Origin: Asterias amurensis
Lineage: Eukaryota > Echinodermata > Asteroidea > Forcipulatida > Asteriidae
Assembly (NCBI RefSeq): GCF_032118995.1
Contig: NC_092648.1
Coordinates: 18,380,450 to 18,444,449 of the forward strand
DNA length: 64,000 nt
Direction: 5' to 3'
The notes beneath the pieces are model-generated. The model searched no databases, had not been told where the DNA came from, and worked only from the letters and a program-made list of their open reading frames with translations. The translations under genes and the position numbers were made by a program. Positions 53,782 through 64,000 of the stretch are shown here, one piece after another (within the stretch, counting starts at the first letter, position 1; each line of letters starts with the position of its first letter).

Positions 53782-56700
53782 TCATAAAGGTCGGAGGGCA
53801 TGTAGCCATCCATCTCGACAGCCGATTAAAATCTCCTGCTCTCCGTTCTTGTCGAGATCCGCCACTGCCAGGGAGTTGATCCAATCTGATGCTTGGTATC
53901 GATTGACAAGCTGTAGAAACAAAGGACATCGAAATAAATAAACAAACAGCTCAAAATTTCAAGGACTTATATGACTGTTGCGCTTACTGGAACATTTTGG
54001 GGACCAATTTTCATACCTACATTTCTTCAATGAAACAAAGTTACGTACAAATTGGTCCCTATGTTCAAATACGCCCAAGACTTACAGAGTCTATCATGTC
54101 TATAGCACACATACCTTAGTATTTTACATTATTATCTCTTTCTCAACTCCTTGGGGGCATACAAACTCAAGCTTCTTAAGGTTGCCTAATCCCTCTAAGG
54201 TTCCCATTTTATACACCTGGGTGAGGAGAAGCAAATATGGTTCAGTGCCTTGTTCAATGAAATAAGTGTCTAGAATCTGACCCACACACTCAATGATTCA
54301 GTCTAACTCCGAATCTGAATTATATTGTCGGCAAAGTATCCTAACATAAACATCACACCAACTTTTTGTAGAGAAAACAGTGTAGAAATTTCAGTTGTGA
54401 CGAGGGAGAGAAAACCCAAGCAGGCAGGTAGGGACTGAAAAACCCAATCCACATGTTCGAGGAGGGATCAGCATGGAGAGAGACCACTGAGACACCTTTA
54501 TTGCCCAAGTCATCACAACTTCAATATAGGATCTGTCTGGGTACCCTCAAACAGGGAGAAGCTGCTGGCTTCAATGGGAGATTGGGGCCCAATATTTCGG
54601 CAAATCTCACAGAAAAAAAACCCAAAGTGTTTGTTACCTTGCAATTGATTTATGATAAGTACACGTAAGTGGCTGGTTAAAACGAAAAAAGACTTTAGTT
54701 ATTAAGGGTGTGTTTGTTTAGCTTCCCTGGGTCAACCACGGTCTGCCCCCGGTGCGTTCCAATAGCTTTGACATTATTCCAGGGGCTCACCTGGGTCAGC
54801 CCCCAGTGCACTGCTTGTGGAGAGGGTCACTTGGGGGTGACCCGAGTCGCATGCCATTACCGCAAGAGGGCGAGTGTGATCGTTCGATTAGCTCTTGTCA
54901 GGGGCTCACCTGAGTGAGCACCGCAGGGTCAACCCAGGGAAGATAATCGAACACACCCTTAGAATGTCTTTTTACTTTGGGGAATGTAAACCTACCTTCC
55001 TGTTGTGATACAGCGTGACGTAGTTACTATGCCCAGCACTAAGCAGTGAATCTAACTCATCACTATGCCCTGTTGCTATGGAGGCAAGGTGCATGATGGG
55101 AAGCTGCATATTTGCGAATTCAGCCTTGTGTATCTGCGATAATGACATATGGAGAAACATTGTTATTACTCAAACAGAAATCTAAGCATAGTTGAAATTG
55201 TGGTTATACATGTAGTTTGGGCAAAATAACTGTACAGAACATTGGCTCTTGTCTGGTTGCTCTTGTCTAAAGTGCATTGGTAGAGCTGACAAAATAGTCG
55301 CAGACAGTGTTATTAATATGTGTGATCATACACATACATGGAATAACAAACCAGGCTTAGAGTTGAGAGAAAGTAGAAACACAAATTTCAGCATGTTTAT
55401 CACATTGTCCTTAAGTTTGGCAGCAACAAATTGGCTTAGGCGTCAGTGACAACATACAAAAGTAAAGCCTCCTCCCCCTCCCCCTGCTGTGAGAATCTTT
55501 TTAAAATTTGCTTTGGCACACTCTGTGGTCAAATATGCCATCAAAAACCAGGGCAAATCCCTTTTCTTACTGACTCAGCGTACTTACAAAATACAAGGGA
55601 GCAAGGGACCGATTGCGTTACGTCTTATTTGAAGGACCAAACATCACAGGTTTAAGTGTCTTGCTTAAGGACACTGTTGTCAAGATTTGAACTTCAATCC
55701 ACACTCTATAGATCAGGACATCACAACTTCAGTCTAGTGCACCAGATCACTCACCAACGGAACACCACATGGTTTGAACCGTCCCTGAACAGTTTCAAAA
55801 TCTGAGGACACAGTTTAGACTTACCTGAAAGTTATTCATGATGAAGATGGAGCCATCTTTACCACCTAGGGCTACCTGGCTGGTCGACCCTTGAAATACC
55901 TCAGTGGTCTGTAGCTCATCTTTGGAGAGGAAATTGCCACAACACATCTAGGATAACATAAATAAATAAATAAATAAATAAAAATGGGTGTATGCCTTGC
56001 GTTTAGAATCATTTTTGTTTAGCATAACAAAATAGCCTTATATTTAAAAAAGACACTATCAGGACATTATCAAGACACTATACCATTTAACTTAAAAAGA
56101 TCATAAGGGGGTAAGCCTTGCATTTCTAGGGGGTGGTTTGAGCCCAGCATAGACCCTTTTCACTGATCTCACATTTCTATATAGCACTGCCGGATGTCTG
56201 CCATGCTAGAGAACTACGCACTTATACTATTCCATCTTGTAGTGTTGCGCAGTAAGAGTAGCATTTGTGTGTGGTCAGCGGTGCGGGCATATTGTACTCC
56301 AGCATGTTGTGGAAAACACAGTGAAGTCATCTGACAAATGTCTCTAGGGTAGTGTTATGGCAGAAGATTTAGTAAAATTTCTTGAAAGAGTGGTGGCTCT
56401 GAAAAGAGATGGTTTGGTCTCAGAGACCAAACCGGCTGAGACCAAACTGAGACCAAACAGGCTCTTTTCAGCGCTACCACTCCTTCAGAAGAGATTTTAC
56501 TCATGGTTGTAAGTTTACTATTCATACTTATATTTATAGTTACTCTTATTCTCAACACCATGCAAAGCTTCAAACACCATTTGCTATGGCTCCGGCTATA
56601 ATCATCCACAAATCCTATTCTGCATGACAAAGATCTAGTTTCAAGTGCACACATTAGTTGGCTCGTGACGAGCCACTGCCAACGTATTTGTGACTCCTTT

Positions 56701-59700
56701 GGAAGTTTGGTCAATCATCAGTACGGTAATCAACACTTCCATTTTGTCTTTTTGATAAAGTTCCCTTCTGCGCTTTACACTTGTTAGCATGAAACAGGCT
56801 ATCGGGACCACGGATGAAACCATGGTGCTTAGACTGGTTCCAAATGATCGACCACCGTAGTCAACCAATGGTGGACCATTCTAGGTTTGAGTGAAAAAAA
56901 GTCCACTTTTAGTTAACCATGGAGAGCACTCGAACTCGCTCATTGTTGCAGCCAACGGGCATAGCTGCAGACTCATACACAGCCTAACAATCACAATGAA
57001 GAATCAAAACAAACTCACGGCTGTAACGACCGCTGGTGTTTTCAGCGTGAGTACAATAAGACCTTGCTGTATGAAGTGGAGGTTACATCTGTCATCTGAT
57101 GCTAAGATATAATTACTCATCTGCCCTGAAGAACCAACCAGGAGGGTTGCTAGTAGAGACTTGACCCCTGAGGGACCGTTGTCTACCTGTTGGAACAATT
57201 CAGACAAGGGTCAGACACCATAAACGTAAAAGGATGGTGAAACATCTGACTGTGGATGTTCGTTCAAAGGCACTGGACATTGTTAGCATAACAACTATAA
57301 CTTGGTATTATGAGCAACGGAGAGCTTTTGATAGTATTAAACATTGTGAGAAATGGCTCCCTCTGAAATAACATACTTTTTGAGAATAAGGTGAATTCTC
57401 ACTTAAAGATTATAAGACTTCAGGCCTCATTTTAACTACATAGCCTGGCAACTTAACTGGAGTCTAATAATAACAAAATAATAATAATAATAATAATAAC
57501 ATGCATTTATGACGCGCTTGAAAGCCATTGTACACTTTCGGAACAGGAAAAAAAAAGGTTCACAGATTTACAAATAACTTACAGGGTTTACAGAAGGTAA
57601 AGACTTCTCTTGAAATATTATTCCATGAAATGCTTTACTTTTTGAGAAAAAATTTAAACAATTATCAGTGGGTTTTCCCGTTATTTTCTCCCAACTCCGA
57701 TTACTGATTGAGCGTAAATTTTCACAGGTTTGTTATTTTATATATAAGTTGTGATAAACGAAGTGTGGGACTTGGAAAATACTGTTTACTGAAAGTGTCC
57801 AATGGCTTTAAAACATTGTTTCAAAGTGCCTTACACATTTTACTACACCCAAGTTAATTGGCTCTTACACATTCTTAAAACCATCTCAACTCCTTGGGAT
57901 TAGGCAGCACTGGCAGCAAAATGGGCACACAAAGATTCTCTAACCAAGCAGATACCCATTACCTCCTGGGTGATTAAAAGCAATTGTCACATTTTGGGCC
58001 AGCTGTCATACAGCTGCCTAAATATTTGTGCTTACTGCGTGAGTTTGCATTTTAAAGATCTGCTAACTGTAAGCACATGAAAAGGCATGAGCACTAACCT
58101 TCTGGTGCATACGTAGCAATGCAAATTAATTGTGAGTGCGAAAACTGGACAATAAATTTTTCTTACTACCCTGTGAAATATGCTTATGTTATATCCAAAT
58201 TAAGCAGCGCTAAGAAATTGGCTCCAGGATTTGAACCCAGAACTTGGATTTCATACTCTAGCATTTAGCCACGACACAATGTAATGCACCCACTAACCCT
58301 CTTGACTTTGACTTGAGACACAACATCCATCTATGTACTTACAGATTGTGAGACTGGGTTGAGTTGAAGTTTCCACAGATGACTGTATGGTAGTAAGGCA
58401 TTAATGACACCACCAGTATCTCCAGCTAGTAGGCTCGGATTACCAGCTGGCAAAAATAAACAGAGAACAAACAAGTCACAAAAGATTTCACACAAAGAAC
58501 TTTATAAACTTAACAGACAATCTGGAAGATTGCTCCTGGGCTCAATTTCACAAAGAGTTAAGGAACACATTGCCTTGGACGGGTCGAGTTGGTCTTTGAA
58601 AAGTGTGTGTAACCGTTTGTTATAAAATTCATGGTTAGAAAGATGATTTGAAAGTAGAATAGAATTATCCACACAAATATGCCTCCAAATTTGTTGTTTT
58701 CCTTTCACCTCGTCGACTAACACGGTCGGCCATTTATAGGAGTCAAATTTTGTACTCCCATAAATGGCCGATCATGTTAGTTCGCGACGTAAAAGGAAAA
58801 CTGTGCAATTTTGAGTGGTACTTGTGTGGATCATTATATTATACTTTAAAAACATCTTTCTAACCATCCAATGATCCATAACAAACAGTTTCAAACGTTT
58901 TTTATAGACCAACTCGTCCGATCCAATGCAACGTGTTCCTTTAAGATCAATCTTAACCCTTCGTGAAAGCGAGCCCTGCTTCACTCTTGAACAAAACTGC
59001 AGTTACATCGTTTTTGTCCACCCTGCCCTTCACCCTTCACATGATACAAACACACAAGCCCTCTTTTTTGTTCTACTATTGTTTGTACTCTTTTTTTGAA
59101 ACAACATCCTTATTGCATTTTACATGAAAGTAAAGCGTGGACGTAGACTCAGTTGATAGAGAACCGGCAAGGCATTCGAGGAGTCACAGGTTAAAATCCA
59201 ATTCAACTCTATTTTCCTTTTTCCCCCAAAATGAAATTTTACTATCAGATTTGTTGGTGCACATTTGCATTTGATTGATGGACACACTAAGGGCGAAGCT
59301 AAATGGATTGACCTATGGGTGCAACTCTATGTACATGTAAGAACTACGGCAAAAGGGAGCCGTTTCTCACAATGTTTTATACTATCAACCTCTCCCAATT
59401 ACTCTTTACCAAGTGAGGTCTTATGCTAATAATTATTTTGAGTAATTACCAATAGTGTCCACTGCCTTTAATGTTTCACATGAAATACAAGGCAGTTTTC
59501 CTAAAATATCTTGCCCCAGGACACAAGAGCCACCACGAAGAACAACATAGCTTGAGTCTAGAGCTCTAATCAAACTGTTGGGCCACGGCCTGTTCACTAT
59601 AAACATTGGTCAGCTATGTAAAATACGTGAGGACTAGTCAAAACTCATTTTAAATGATCCAGCTGGCTAGTTCAGTGCTGAAAAACGATCCAATTGAAAA

Positions 59701-62686
59701 TGAAATATGGACTAGAGCAAACAGCTAGCTAACTTGTCCAGCTTCCTTGTTACTAAAACAAAATCAAGGACAACCCGGTAATGTTTTTGGGGAATGTTTT
59801 TTTCCCCCAAAAAAGCTTTTGGTAGTTCCAAAAAGTTCTGAGAAAAAAACCCAATATCACCCAGATACCAGCAAAGATTTGTTACTGTCAGGAAGTGGTT
59901 ATCTTTCCATTTTGAAACTCACCTGCATCTGTGTCCACCTGTAGAAAGTTGAGGCTGAGCTCGGAGATACTCTGTCTGCTAAGAATCTGACCATTACAGA
60001 AGATAGTCATAGTCCCTCGGGAGTCTCCAGCTATTAGGTCAGCTGTACTGAAATGAGTGATGTCTGCAAGAACCAAAGACTGGACTGGACCTCCTTTGGT
60101 CTCCAGACATTGCCTTGGCTGTTGGAAAAGGAATTAACAAGGTAATCAAATATTAAACTCTAAGACAGTTAGCTCTCTCACTTAGATTCTGGTCTTTAAA
60201 ACAAAACTATGGTACTGTACAAATTGTTAACTACAAGCACTGACAGTGTTTTGAATTGCCCCCCCCCCCCCTCCCCATACTGGAGAGCCCTGAATGGGAC
60301 AAGATGCTCGCTTCCTGTTTTGGGTACTAGCAGGGTCCTCAGTGCAGACTCTGCTGGGCCCCTGGAAAGCCTGATCAACTCAGATGTGCCTCCCAATTAA
60401 TTTTTCTTGTTTGTAAGTTGTGATTAAAATAAAAAGTTTCAATACACGCCTCTCTTTAGATTCCCAGAAACGAGAAAAAGTGTATCCGTTTCCCCTTCTG
60501 TATTGTATGAACCCAAAAGGAACAGTGGGTATTACATGTGTAGCAGACTGGCCCTACAATGTAGATAAGAAATTATTATTATTACTGGTTTATTCTACAT
60601 GAATAAACCTGGGAAAAAAACGGTGGTCAAAATTTGAGGCCTGTTTCAAATGTGTTACATGTTCAAAATACTGGTGAGGTAGGGAATGGGGCTAGACCTG
60701 TATCGGTTGGTTCAGCACCTAATACTAGACCAAGAGTCGAAATTCCTAAGGTTATTGTTCCTTGCAGGAGGCAGCCACTCTCTATGCTTGGTTGAAGACT
60801 GGAGCGAATTACCAAAATTCAAAGAGAGCTGTTCAAGTCTTCTTACTTCTTACCTCTGGTTCATCCAACTCTGTATTCGGTCCCTGTGATGATGGAATGT
60901 CATACATTCTGATGATGCCATCCTCGCATCCAACAACGATATAATCATTAGGTAATCTGAAGAGAAAAGAAAAAAAATCAGTTTAAATTAAGATGAACAC
61001 TTTCGAGTCATCCAAGGTGGTGACATCATAGACCTTTTTTTTATCACACTGTCACCATCATAGTCATGTTCCCTGTACCCGACAGCAGTAATGAATATTC
61101 ATATTCATCAAACAAAAAGGAACCACTATATGCCCTTACAGCCTTTAGGTTACTTTGATTTGTGTGAAGGGGATCATCAAGATATTCACACCATGGAACA
61201 GGACCACTAAGTACCCACTCTCTCCTCCTGATGTGGTTTTTAAAATTTAAAATTAATGCATCAAGCAACAAGAATACGGACCAAAAATACTTCTGTGACC
61301 TCTGTGTAATTCAAGACCTGGTAGAGGAATAACTAGAGTAAAACAGTAAAACTAAATTAAAAAGGTGACTTAGGTATTTTGATAAGCAGAGCCAGCACGT
61401 TTTTTACTTTTTATTAGTAGTTTTTCCAAACCACAAAAAAAGAAGGAAATTTATATATTACTAAAAAGTAATAAAGTAACAAAATGGGATAATTTTTCGC
61501 ACCTCGCCACCAGTTTTAACCGCCCTAAAAATTAGCTAAATATTAAAATTAGGACAATTTTCCACACGTCACCACCAATTTATCCGCCCTTAATTACTCC
61601 AAAACCACTGAATTTTGTCTTTACCTGAGAAGAAGGGTTACCACATAATACACTCAGAATAAAAAAAGAGAAAAATAACGTAAAATTGGTGGCAAGGTCA
61701 TAAACAAAATTCCTAAAATTACACTGAATTTTTTCTTAATCTTATGATCTTACCCAACAAGTCGAAGAAGGGTTATCGCATATCAAGAGAAAAGAGAGAG
61801 AGGAAAAAATAACGTAACAGTTGAAAAAACATCAAAATTTGCCCGGTTTAAAGACAGTGGACACTATTAAAAACCTACCCGTTTCCTCACGTTTTTGTGA
61901 TTAATTTGTTGTTCTTTTCTTTTCTTTCTTTTCTTTTTGTTAGTGCGCCATGAGCGTCAGTCATGGCGGATACAGGCGCCTTATAAATTTTCATTATTAT
62001 TATTATTATTTATTGGTAATTGTCAAAGACCAGTATTATTCACTTGGTGTATCTCAACTCGCATAAAATAACAAACCTGTGAAAATTTGAGCTTGATTGG
62101 TCGTCAGAGTTGCGAGATAACTATGAAAGAAAAAAACAGCCTTGTCACACGAAGTTGTGTGCTTTCAGATGCTTGATTTCGACACCTCAAATTCTAAACT
62201 TGAGGTCTTGAAATCAAATTCGTGGAAAATTACTTCTTTCTCGAAAACTACGTCACTTCAGAGGGAGCCGTTTCTCACAATGTTTTATACCATCAACCTC
62301 TCCCCATTTTACTCGTCACCAAGAAAGGTATTATGTTAATAATTATTTTGAGTAATTACCAATAGTGTCCACTACCTTTAACTTGCAGTAGTGAGATGTC
62401 AAAAAGTGGAAGTTGTACGTGCACTTCTTCAGTGACTTTGCAACTGCCAACTGGCATGACTGGTTGTTGCAGCACTTGCACTGCAAGTTGCAGATCCCAG
62501 ATCGCAAACAGAAACAAACATGTAATTACACGTCCGACTTTACAGTCACTCATATTCATATTGCTCTTGTTGTATTACACAAAATTCTCTTGCAACTCAC
62601 CTAAATAGTTTCCCCACGACGATATGATTGAACGGATGTCTTAATTTGGTCTTCCAAAGTGTTTGCAATGATGTTTTATGAGGCAT
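53782..62686 (-). CDS. 348-residue beta-propeller-like protein, family not identified
   Basis: Eight coding exons on the minus strand: 62601-62686, 60854-60956, 59923-60118, 58343-58446, 57019-57186, 55825-55947, 54996-55133 and 53782-53910. All have GT/AG borders and matching phases; start ATG at 62684-62686 and stop TGA at 53782-53784. The chain shows recurrent short blades ending in a hydrophobic-G-x-(D/S)-G pattern: DYIVVGCEDGIIRMYD (about 31-46), DLIAGDSRGTMTIF, SLLAGDTGGVINAL, QVALGGKDGSIFIM and LLSAGHSNYVTLY. The last blade, VADLDKNGEQEILIGC (322-337), has the Asp-x-Asp-x-Asn-Gly calcium-loop pattern of FG-GAP/VCBS repeats. There is no signal peptide or membrane span, so a cytosolic scaffold is likely. 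I could not match it to a named WD40 or FG-GAP family. A minus-strand AATAAA at 53257-53262 could end the transcript. Confidence 0.8.
54400..54480 (+). repeat. Fragment shared with the 17.7-18.0 kb region
   Basis: GTAGGGACTGAAAAACCCAA then TCCACA also occurs (GTAGGGACTGAAAACCCAAT) at about 17978, marking a dispersed repeat whose limits I cannot set. Confidence 0.5.
54700..54962 (+). mobile_element. Inverted-repeat element, second copy of the 42082 family
   Basis: AAGGGTGTGTTTGTTTAGCT then TCCCTGGGTCAACC at left is mirrored by GGGTCAACCCAGGGAAGATA then ATCGAACACACCCTT at right. The interior GGGTCACTTGGGGGTGACCC and GATTAGCTCTTGTCAGGGGC match 42082-42354 inverted. Confidence 0.8.
55645..55765 (-). 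repeat. tRNA-derived SINE fragment (family S)
   Basis: The reverse complement includes GTGTGGATTGAAGTTC (B-box region) and GTGTCCTTAAGCAAGACACT. Confidence 0.6.
55958..55983 (+). repeat. (AAAT)n microsatellite
   Basis: Six AAAT units in intron 5 of the minus-strand gene. Confidence 0.9.
56368..56506. mobile_element. Short hairpin MITE with GAGACCAAAC repeats in the loop
   Basis: AGTAAAATTTCTTGAAAGAG then TGGTGGCTCTGAAAAGAG pairs with CTCTTTTCAGCGCTACCACT then CCTTCAGAAGAGATTTTACT. The loop has four GAGACCAAAC blocks, including the near-palindrome GGTTTGGTCTCAGAGACCAA. Confidence 0.8.
57265..57812 (+). mobile_element. MITE family 1 copy, diverged, with microsatellite insertion
   Basis: Starts CAAAGGCACTGGACATTGTT and has GTGAGAAATGGCTCCCTCTG. 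It is interrupted near 57455-57600 by foreign sequence with an (AAT)n run, and resumes at AGCGTAAATTTTCACAGGTT. Confidence 0.75.
57474..57500 (+). repeat. (AAT)n microsatellite
   Basis: Seven to eight AAT units, probably the tail of a small insertion into the family 1 copy. Confidence 0.9.
57845..57985 (-). repeat. SINE family S body fragment
   Basis: AACCATCTCAACTCCTTGGG and CAGATACCCATTACCTCCTG are the reverse complement of the SINE body at 24404. Confidence 0.6.
57994..58226. mobile_element. MITE family 2 copy
   Basis: TTGGGCCAGCTGTCATACAG at left, AAGCAGCGCTAAGAAATTGG at right, inverted and diverged. Confidence 0.55.
58558..58944. mobile_element. Full-length palindromic MITE, about 190-bp arms
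   Basis: TTAAGGAACACATTGCCTTG then GACGGGTCGAGTTGGTC is mirrored by GACCAACTCGTCCGATCC then AATGCAACGTGTTCCTTTAA. Pairing continues to the centre (GGTCGGCCATTTATAGGAGT with ACTCCCATAAATGGCCGATC). It lies in intron 3 of the minus-strand gene. TTAA at both ends may include the target duplication. Confidence 0.88.
59136..59215 (+). repeat. tRNA-like SINE head
   Basis: GCGTGGACGTAGACTCAGTT then GATAGAGAAC is A-box-like; CACAGGTTAAAATCC is a degraded B box. Confidence 0.45.
59348..59472 (-). mobile_element. MITE family 1 fragment
   Basis: GGGAGCCGTTTCTCACAATG through AGTGTCCACTGCCTTTAATG. The other half is absent. Confidence 0.85.
60257..60274 (+). repeat. Poly-C tract
   Basis: Near-pure C run in intron 2 of the minus-strand gene. 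Confidence 0.9.
61857..62382 (-). mobile_element. MITE family 1 copy with an insertion
   Basis: Left terminus TTTAAAGACAGTGGACACTA is separated from TTGGTAATTGTCAAAGACCA by about 130 bases of foreign sequence that includes a CTTTT run and a TTATTATTATT tail, suggesting a small retroposon insertion. The right terminus is complete. Confidence 0.8.
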
Positions 62687-62799
62687 TGTTTTTTTTAACT
62701 ACAGGTAAACACACATGACAGATATTCCTGATAACGAAGGTCAAGGGTCATGCTGAACAAGACATGACAATGGAGGGCGCTATAACCTGAAAAGTCTGG

Positions 62800-62818
62800 G
62801 GGTGGGGGGGGGGGGGGG
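62800..62818 (+). repeat. Poly-G tract
   Basis: GGGGGTGGGGGGGG-type run upstream of the minus-strand gene start. Confidence 0.9.
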
Positions 62819-62889
62819 TAATGCGGTGCACTGGTACGGTAGGCCTATGCGGTGCGGTGTGGGTGGGTCATCAGTCACATGCAGTGCTA

Positions 62890-62962
62890 GTGTGGTACAA
62901 TAAGTAAACTTCTTATTATAAAACTTCACCATAAGTAAACTTCTTATTATAAAACTTCACCA
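62890..62962 (+). repeat. Short tandem duplication
   Basis: ATAAGTAAACTTCTTATTAT then AAAACTTCACC occurs twice, head to tail. Confidence 0.9.
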
Positions 62963-63370
62963 TTTTGCCATCTGCAACTCAACTTTAATATTTTCTATTG
63001 TATGCAAACTTTGATCACCACTTTCTATCTATGGGCAGCCATGAGTATAGCACAACATCACATCACTGGATTGGTACATCAAGTGCCTAAATCACTTAGA
63101 TCAAGTAGGCTATACTTTTTGGGGGGGATGTTAATAATAATGAGAATAAATATAGGCCTACTTTTTGCTGAGAAGGCCGCCCGGATTTTTGCAAACTATG
63201 GTTGTATATTACAGATGCTGTGGAGGTTGCACTGGGTAAAGTGGCCGAAGTGCTGTGATTGGTTGATTTGAATCGAAATTTTGATTGGTCAAATACGTTT
63301 TCCCTTGGTTTTTTCTCTGGCTTATCCGAACCGGTCAACAACATCATGAGCACTGGACTCAAAACGGCTC

Positions 63371-63500
63371 TGGGCCCAGTTTCATAGAAAATATTGTTGA
63401 GCAAATTAATTGTTTGCTATGCAGAAAATGAGCAGGATATACCTGCATGAGTCACATGTCATGTGACAAGGTAGTTTGAATGTTAACCTTTTAGTATAGA
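63371..63500 (+). mobile_element. MITE family 2 copy, 3'-truncated
   Basis: GGGCCCAGTTTCATAGAAAA then TGTTTGCTATGCAGAAAATG; the mirrored right end is missing. Confidence 0.55.
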
Positions 63501-63554
63501 TTTTGTGGTGCTCAGCTAGCTAGCTACTTGTTGCACTCACTAATTAGCCGCTAT

Positions 63555-63630
63555 GACATTGGGTGCAGGTGTTTCTGATCACCATCAAAGTGTAGGTGGT
63601 TCTGGTCCATGTCTTGACACTTGTGTCCTT
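63555..63630 (+). repeat. SINE family S fragment
   Basis: TGTTTCTGATCACCATCAAA and TCTTGACACTTGTGTCCTTA match the anticodon-arm and post-head region of the family S tRNA-derived SINE. Confidence 0.5.
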
Positions 63631-64000
63631 AAAGGCAGTGGACACTATTGGTAATCTCAAAAAATTATTAGCATACAACCTTTCTTGGTAACGAGTAATG
63701 GGGAGAGGTTGATAGTATAAAACATTGTGAGAAACGGCGCCCTCTGAAGTAGTGAAGTTTTCGAGAAAGAAGTAATCCATGAATTTGATTTCGAGACCTC
63801 AGATTTAGAATTTGACGTCTCGAAATCAAGCATCTGAGAGCACACAACTTCGTGTAACAAGGGTGTTTTTCTTTTACTATTATCTTGCAACTTTGATGAC
63901 CGATTGAGCTCAAATTTTCACAGGTTTGTTATTTTATGCATATGTTGAGATACACCAAGTGAGAAGACATGTTTGACATTTACCAATAGTGTCCAGTGTC
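63628..64000 (+). mobile_element. MITE family 1 copy, reaching the window end
   Basis: Starts TTAAAGGCAGTGGACACTAT and runs through AACTTCGTGTAACAAGGGTG to ATTTACCAATAGTGTCCAGT; the last bases are cut by the window edge. Confidence 0.88.

Noticed and set aside
56355..56714. A 119-codon minus-strand frame
   Set aside because: It overlaps a hairpin MITE in an intron of the propeller gene and shows no family resemblance.

Overview
The window is AT-rich, repeat-dense animal DNA. It shows GT-AG introns, tRNA-derived SINEs, a decayed LINE and dozens of short palindromic DNA-transposon relics. The gene content and the recurrent roughly 370 bp palindromic repeat suggest an echinoderm, most likely a sea star. 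That assignment is inference; no marker gene here proves it.

Layout, left to right. At 1-2.83 kb a decayed non-LTR retrotransposon sits between two inverted arrays of a unit containing AAGATGGCCGCC. At 7.79-8.91 kb (+) there is a single-exon gene like the heparan sulfate 3-O-sulfotransferases, with altered cofactor-binding residues. At 14.18-14.88 kb (-) there is a small secreted, probably GPI-anchored protein whose ectodomain resembles CCDC3. At 20.09-29.26 kb (+) a 12-exon gene encodes a 519-residue membrane-anchored tubulin-tyrosine-ligase-like protein of the TTLL15 type; its last codons are the first unit of a 27-bp minisatellite. At 34.36-36.42 kb (+) there are exon-like pieces resembling RNA polymerase I subunit POLR1H, apparently damaged. 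At 36.6-41.1 kb there is a nested satellite, first about 190/577 bp units and then an 831-bp unit that carries an exon-like segment. At 43.56-46.43 kb there is a long-terminal-inverted-repeat element of about 2.9 kb. From 46.7 to 53.2 kb there are minisatellites of stem-loop units, a foldback element and a small CpG-containing promoter-like region. At 53.78-62.69 kb (-) an 8-exon gene encodes a 348-residue beta-propeller-like protein that I do not recognise.

I see no operon-like or defence-type system. The genes are unrelated housekeeping or cell-surface functions in a transposon-rich setting. The most unusual structure is in the repeats: exon-bearing satellites, minisatellites inside or beside transposon termini, stem-loop tandem arrays and nested insertions. 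Exon joins were checked by hand for GT/AG sites and phase. No database search was possible.
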